Below are positions 40,425 through 43,751 of a stretch of DNA of 43,751 nucleotides, piece by piece. Numbering within the stretch: the stretch's first letter is position 1; every line of letters begins with the position of its first letter. The position numbers were made by a program, and so were the translations under genes. The stretch comes from an uncultured Oscillibacter sp. (GTDB taxonomy: Bacteria; Bacillota; Clostridia; Oscillospirales; Oscillospiraceae), in the NCBI GenBank assembly GCA_910588005.1, contig CAJUQM010000021.1, positions 1 to 43,751 on the forward strand. Reading direction: 5' to 3'. Under the pieces are notes generated by a model. The model saw only the letters and a list, made by a program, of their open reading frames with translations. It was not told the DNA's origin and searched no databases.

Positions 40425-41585
40425 TCACGGTTGCAGTTTTTTCAGCCCCTCCAGGCGGTTCAGGGCGTCCAGCAGCGTCTCGTCCTTTTTGGCGAAGTGG
40501 AGGCGGATCAGGTGGTTCACCGGCTCCCGGAAAAAGCTGGAGCCGGGCACGGTTCCAACTCCGATGTCCCGGGCCAGCATCTCACAGAAGGCGAGGTCGC
40601 TGTCGTAGCCGTACCGGGAGATGTCTAGCAGGACGTAGTAGGCCCCCTCCGGGGTGTTGTGGCTGAGGCCCAGACTGTCCAGGCCTCGGAGGAATAGCTC
40701 CCGCTTGTGGGTGTACTTGACCAGCAGCTCATCGTAGTAGTCCTGGCCAAATCGTAGGCCGGGAATGACCGCCTCCTGGAGGGGCGCGGCGGCTCCCACG
40801 GTGAGAAAATCGTGTACTTTTTTGATGCGTTCCGAAATCTCCGCCGGAGCGATGGTGTAGCCAAGCCTCCAGCCGGTGATGGAGTAGGTCTTGGACAGCG
40901 AGGAGCAGGAGACGGTCCGCTCCCACATGCCGGGGAGGGCGGCGAAATAGACGTGCCGGTGGGGCGCATAGACGATGTGCTCATATACTTCGTCTGTAAT
41001 GACATAGGCGTCATACTTCACAGCGAGAGACGCGATCAGTTCCAGTTCTTCATGGGTGAACACTTTCCCGCAGGGATTGGAGGGATTGCACAGGACCAGC
41101 GCCTTGGGGCGCTGGCGAAAGGCGTCCTCCAGCACCTCCGGGTCAAAGCGGAATTCCGGCGGCGCCAAGGGCACGTAAATGGGTTCCGCACCGGAGAGGA
41201 TGGTGTCTGCGCCGTAGTTTTCGTAGAAAGGAGAGAAGATGACTACCTTGTCCCCGGGATTGGCCACCGTCATCATGGCGGCCATCATGGCCTCGGTGCT
41301 GCCGCAGGTGACGGTGATCTCGCTGTCGGGGTCAATGGTCCGGCCCATATAGCGGGACTGCTTTGCCGCCAGGGCCTCCCGGAGGTTCTGCGCGCCCCAG
41401 GTAACAGAGTATTGATGTACATTTTCCCCAGAGACCTGAGACAGCCGGTCCAGAATGGCCTTGGGCGGCTCGAAGTCCGGAAACCCCTGGGAGAGGTTGA
41501 CGGCACCGTACCGGTTGGAGATCCGGGTCATGCGCCGGATCACAGAGTCGGTGAAATGCGCCGTGCGGGTGGATAACTGCTGCAT
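40425..41585 (-). CDS. Class I/II PLP-dependent aminotransferase
   Basis: A 386-residue fold-type I aminotransferase. Motifs are NLSQGFPDFEPPKAIL, the NPSNPCGKVF and ITDEVYEHIVY pair, and the Schiff-base lysine in SSLSKTYSITGWRLGY, with a C-terminal arginine segment HLIRLHFAKKDE binding the carboxylate. It resembles the YbdL/kynurenine-aminotransferase-like or methionine-type aminotransferases (SQGFPDF), which act on Met, Gln or aromatic amino acids; the exact substrate is not clear. ATG 41583-41585 has GGAGG 7 nt upstream; a longer frame to 41654 reaches into the promoter and is rejected. Confidence 0.92.
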   Translation of the reverse strand: MQQLSTRTAHFTDSVIRRMTRISNRYGAVNLSQGFPDFEPPKAILDRLSQVSGENVHQYSVTWGAQNLREALAAKQSRYMGRTIDPDSEITVTCGSTEAMMAAMMTVANPGDKVVIFSPFYENYGADTILSGAEPIYVPLAPPEFRFDPEVLEDAFRQRPKALVLCNPSNPCGKVFTHEELELIASLAVKYDAYVITDEVYEHIVYAPHRHVYFAALPGMWERTVSCSSLSKTYSITGWRLGYTIAPAEISERIKKVHDFLTVGAAAPLQEAVIPGLRFGQDYYDELLVKYTHKRELFLRGLDSLGLSHNTPEGAYYVLLDISRYGYDSDLAFCEMLARDIGVGTVPGSSFFREPVNHLIRLHFAKKDETLLDALNRLEGLKKLQP

Positions 41586-41625
41586 GATGTTTCCTCCTGC
41601 AAATTGTGAATCTTTTGACCAGCAC

Positions 41626-41654
41626 ATTTTATAACGCCGGGCCGCTTCCGTCAA
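41626..41654 (-). promoter_or_regulatory. Promoter of the aminotransferase gene
   Basis: Minus strand TTGACG (41649-41654), 17-nt spacer, TAAAAT (41626-41631), about 40 nt before the ATG at 41585. Confidence 0.75.
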
Positions 41655-41726
41655 GCCTCAAAACGGTTGGCTGAGAAGGACGGGAGGACCGCGAATGCGT
41701 TGTCTCTGAAAAAGATGCCGCAGCTG

Positions 41727-41787
41727 CATAATAGTAGACATTGAGAGGCGCGGGTGCAGAGCGGTTCCTCTCAATGCCGGTATTATG
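41727..41787 (-). other. Two-part inverted repeat at the resolvase gene 3' end
   Basis: Nested exact arms: CATAATA/TATTATG (41727-41733 with 41781-41787) and CATTGAGAGG/CCTCTCAATG (41739-41748 with 41767-41776), loop 18 nt. It overlaps the resolvase stop codon. It could be a terminator without a tight U-tract or a recombination-site remnant. Confidence 0.5.
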
Positions 41788-42385
41788 TGTTTATGTATTC
41801 CTTAGCCCGCCGCAGAAAGGTCTGGTAGGAGACGCCCAGCCGCCCGGCGGCCTTACGGGAGGAGACCTCGCCACGCTGCCACCGCTCCGCAAGAACAGTG
41901 AATTCCTCCGGCAGAGCCTTCCGCTCGGGTCCAAACCGTACACCCCGGGCCTGGGCCTCTGCAATGCCCTCCGCCTGCCGCTGGCGAATATTCTCCCGCT
42001 CGGTCTGCGCCACATAGCTCAGCAGCTGCAGCACGATGTCCGCAATCAGGGTGCCCGTCAGGTCCCGCCCCTGCCGGGTGTCCAGCAGGGGCATGTCCAG
42101 CACTACGATGGCGCTTTTCCGCTCTTTGGTGATAAAGGCCCACTGCTCCAAAATCTCCGCGTAGTTCCGCCCTAGGCGGTCAATACTCTTGACCACGAGC
42201 GTGTCCCCGGACCGCAGGCGCCGCACCAGGGCCAGATACAGAGGCCGCTGAAAGTTTTTGCCGGATTGCTTTTCCACAATAATATTTTTCTCTGCTACGC
42301 CAAATGCCCGGATGGCGGACAGCTGCCGTGCTGTGTTCTGCTCCTGGCTGGAAACTCGAGCGTAGCCATAGGTAATGCCTGTCAT
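41783..42385 (-). CDS. Serine recombinase of the resolvase/invertase family
   Basis: A 200-residue small serine recombinase. YGYARVSSQEQN carries the catalytic serine (Ser12) and the following NTARQLSAIRAFG segment; VVKSIDRLGRNYAEILEQ provides conserved active-site Arg/Asp residues. The C-terminus is an HTH (SSRKAAGRLGVSYQTFLRRA). Length is that of Tn3-type resolvases and Hin-type invertases. No transposase, integron or invertible segment accompanies it in the window, so it is a solitary copy, perhaps left from a mobile element or acting on sites outside the window. A 12-bp palindrome CGGAAATTTCCG lies upstream at 42462-42473. Confidence 0.92.
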   Translation of the reverse strand: MTGITYGYARVSSQEQNTARQLSAIRAFGVAEKNIIVEKQSGKNFQRPLYLALVRRLRSGDTLVVKSIDRLGRNYAEILEQWAFITKERKSAIVVLDMPLLDTRQGRDLTGTLIADIVLQLLSYVAQTERENIRQRQAEGIAEAQARGVRFGPERKALPEEFTVLAERWQRGEVSSRKAAGRLGVSYQTFLRRAKEYINT

Positions 42386-42423
42386 AGGACCGGTCCCCCC
42401 TTATTTCTGGTGCATATGGCCCT

Positions 42424-42453
42424 ATTCTACCGGAAAAAAGTTGGCTTAGTAAA
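42424..42453 (-). promoter_or_regulatory. Possible promoter of the resolvase gene
   Basis: Minus strand TTTACT (42448-42453), 18-nt spacer, TAGAAT (42424-42429). A perfect 12-bp palindrome CGGAAATTTCCG (42462-42473) lies just upstream and could be a recombinase-binding or operator site. Confidence 0.5.
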
Positions 42454-42498
42454 TATTTTCCCGGAAATTTCCGCAAATCGGGGGTGATCTCAGTTTCC

Positions 42499-43371
42499 TT
42501 AAACCAAGGTGACGGTATAGGCCAGCGATTTCTGCTCCCCTGGGGCCAGGGTGAGGGCGAAGGGCTTGTCTTGGAAGCGGCCGGTCTCATCATCCAGAGC
42601 CGGACAGCCGTGCCATGGCTCCAGACAGAGGAAGGGAGCGCCGGGCTTGGTCCAAAAGGCCGCTACGGGGAATTGGGAGAAATCCATCTGTATGCCCCGG
42701 CCGGTCTCCTTGTGCAGCAGGGAGACGCTGGCGGATTGAAGCTGCTGGAAAATGACCGTGTCCATCCGCTGGAAGGTCCCGTAGTCCAAAGAGAGGACCC
42801 CGTGGGACAAGACCGGTTCCAGAGCGCCGCAGCGGATCAGCCCTTCCGGCGTCAGCAGCAGGGAAGAGGCGTCCTCCGCCTGACTGAACACCAGCTGATA
42901 ATCCTCAAATCGCTCCCCCTCAAAGAGTGGACAGCGGAAGGCTGTGTGGGCGCCGGCGCAGAAGGGGAGGGGGGAGCCGCCGGTATTCTCCACGGTGAAG
43001 GCGGTGGAAAAACCATTGCTCAGCAGATGGTGCCGCACCCGCAGAGAGAATGGGAAGGGATAGCGGGCCAGGGTTTCACCGCTTTCCCGCAGCTCCAGCA
43101 CAATAAAATCATTGCCCTGTTCCACGAGGGTGAACTCCTGGGTTCTGGCAAATCCGTGGCGGGACATTTCGCAGACCGTTCCGCCGGCGTCCACCTTGCC
43201 GTTTTTCAGGGCGCCGACAATGGGGAAGAGGATGGGATTTTGGCCGGACCAGAATACCGGGTTGCCATCCCAGATATATTCCGTACCGTCCCGGTCCCGT
43301 AGAGAGACCAACTCGCCGCCGCGGGTCCGAACCGCCGCCGTGAGGGAGCCTTGCGAAAGCGTAAATTGCAT
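42499..43371 (-). CDS. Aldose 1-epimerase family protein (LacX/GalM-like)
   Basis: A 290-residue protein of the aldose 1-epimerase superfamily, closest to the LacX/YeaD-like subgroup. Visible are TRGGELVSLRDRDGTEYIWD, WSGQNPILFPIVGALKNGK, the catalytic His region MSRHGFARTQEF, CAGAHTAFRCPL with the second His, and PFLCLEPWHGCPALDD with the catalytic Glu. It may mutarotate a sugar or sugar phosphate; the specific substrate is not evident. ATG 43369-43371 has GGGAGGCGC upstream; the frame upstream overlaps the promoter. It is a single-gene unit. Confidence 0.9.
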   Translation of the reverse strand: MQFTLSQGSLTAAVRTRGGELVSLRDRDGTEYIWDGNPVFWSGQNPILFPIVGALKNGKVDAGGTVCEMSRHGFARTQEFTLVEQGNDFIVLELRESGETLARYPFPFSLRVRHHLLSNGFSTAFTVENTGGSPLPFCAGAHTAFRCPLFEGERFEDYQLVFSQAEDASSLLLTPEGLIRCGALEPVLSHGVLSLDYGTFQRMDTVIFQQLQSASVSLLHKETGRGIQMDFSQFPVAAFWTKPGAPFLCLEPWHGCPALDDETGRFQDKPFALTLAPGEQKSLAYTVTLV

Positions 43372-43405
43372 AAGAGCGCCTCCCGATACAATTGTGATAT
43401 CTATA

Positions 43406-43434
43406 ACTATACTGGAGCGAAAATGGGAAGTCAA
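43406..43434 (-). promoter_or_regulatory. Promoter of the epimerase-family gene
   Basis: Minus strand TTGACT (43429-43434), 17-nt spacer, TATAGT (43406-43411), about 35 nt before the start codon. Confidence 0.8.
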
Positions 43435-43496
43435 GGAACCTGTTTTGAAACAGCGGCAGAGGATGGAAAAAATTTTACTTTTTTTGTGGAGAAGAC

Positions 43497-43526
43497 TTGA
43501 CAAAAAGCCCCGGTTTCTGGTATAGT
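43497..43526 (+). promoter_or_regulatory. Promoter of the tRNA genes
   Basis: TTGACA (43497-43502), 18-nt spacer, TATAGT (43521-43526), ending 28 nt before tRNA-Met. It is divergent from the epimerase-gene promoter. Confidence 0.8.
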
Positions 43527-43554
43527 AATTTCTGCCCGCTGGCGAGCAAGATTT

Positions 43555-43631
43555 GGCGGCATAGCTCAGTTGGCTAGAGCATGCGGTTCATACCCGCAGT
43601 GTCCCCGGTTCAAATCCAGGTGCCGCTACCA
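43555..43631 (+). tRNA. tRNA-Met (anticodon CAT), CCA encoded
   Basis: A 77-nt cloverleaf with acceptor GGCGGCA/TGCCGCT, D arm GCTC..GAGC, anticodon arm TGCGG-TTCATAC-CCGCA and T loop TTCAAAT, with CCA encoded at 43629-43631. The first acceptor pair is G-U. The T stem CCCGG/CCAGG has one C-A mismatch in its middle. The acceptor pattern is that of an elongator and not the initiator tRNA; a lysidine-modified tRNA-Ile2 cannot be excluded. Confidence 0.9.
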
Positions 43632-43633
43632 AT

Positions 43634-43663
43634 TCCATGGAGCGCCGCCAGGCGCTTCATGGA
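43634..43663 (+). other. Hairpin between the two tRNA genes
   Basis: Thirteen-nt arms TCCATGGAGCGCC / GGCGCTTCATGGA with one mismatch and loop GCCA, starting 3 nt after the tRNA-Met CCA. No T-run follows directly. It may guide 3' processing or limit read-through to tRNA-Glu. Confidence 0.5.
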
Positions 43664-43696
43664 CTCTCACAAAAAGATCCCCTCTGCTTTGACAAT

Positions 43697-43751
43697 GGCC
43701 CGTTGGTCAAGTGGTTAAGACACGGCCCTTTCACGGCTGTAACATGGGTTC
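43697..43751 (+). tRNA. tRNA-Glu (anticodon TTC), partial at window end
   Basis: The sequence GGCCCGT TG GTC followed by AAGTGGTTAAGAC and the anticodon loop CTTTCAC is typical of bacterial tRNA-Glu(TTC). The window ends inside the T arm, at GGGTTC, so the 3' part is missing. Confidence 0.88.

Noticed and set aside
1..43751. CRISPR arrays, rRNA operons, prophage modules or insertion sequences
   Set aside because: No regularly spaced repeats, rRNA sequence, phage structural genes or transposase were found. The lone resolvase and XRE regulator are not enough to call an element.

Overview
The window is about 60% GC, with dense codirectional gene blocks, strong Shine-Dalgarno sites and clostridial gene families: a SCIFF peptide with its radical SAM maturase, UPF0735 (PheB-like) ACT protein, UPF0237/UPF0210 pair and a TraX-family protein. 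The best guess is a gut-type Oscillospiraceae (Flavonifractor, Lawsonibacter or Oscillibacter relatives). This is inferred from gene content only. There are no rRNA genes or CRISPR arrays. Two tRNA genes lie at the right edge, the second cut by the window end.

Layout. (1) 1-930, minus: the 5' two-fifths or so of an EF-G-like GTPase. (2) 1156-4484, plus: a promoter, the SCIFF precursor peptide, an intrinsic terminator, the radical SAM/SPASM maturase, and directly abutting it an Orn/Lys/Arg decarboxylase-like PLP enzyme. (3) 4612-5439, minus: TraX-family membrane protein with an activator-type promoter. (4) 5585-20050, minus: a 14.5-kb purine block in the transcription order gntR, purE, purC, purF-like, DUF3795-like, purM, purN, an amber-interrupted SUKH-type gene, stand-alone AICAR transformylase, purD, long purL, GNAT acetyltransferase, guaB. 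Four of the junctions between purC and the SUKH-type gene are ATGA overlaps. The GntR gene has its own promoter overlapped by paired GGTNNTACC boxes, suggesting autoregulation and possibly control of the purine genes.

(5) 20241-31255, plus: ddl and murF (peptidoglycan precursor), an ABC-F ATPase, a DUF218/SanA-like protein, a flavodoxin-like protein, prfA, a small membrane protein, a Sua5-CoaE fusion, M18 aminopeptidase and a PEBP-family protein. (6) 31431-34598, plus: UPF0735 ACT protein, homoserine dehydrogenase, aspartokinase. (7) 34611-35960: two diverged copies of a structured, palindrome-rich element in opposite orientation, bracketing a divergent pair (small DUF6809-like gene and an XRE repressor). 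(8) 35987-37687, plus: UPF0237 and UPF0210 genes. (9) 37863-43371, minus: MalY/PatB-type PLP enzyme, PTS_EIIC_2-type membrane protein, class I aminotransferase, a solitary serine resolvase and an aldose 1-epimerase-family protein. (10) 43497-end, plus: promoter, tRNA-Met(CAT), tRNA-Glu(TTC).

Most unusual points: the inverted pair of structured repeats around the XRE locus, with compensatory stem changes; a purine-operon PurF lacking the N-terminal catalytic cysteine; the Sua5-CoaE fusion; the single amber codon breaking a translationally coupled SUKH-like gene; and a SCIFF peptide with Gly where I recall the thioether acceptor Thr of the characterised homologue. All comparisons with known families are from memory; no database search was possible.
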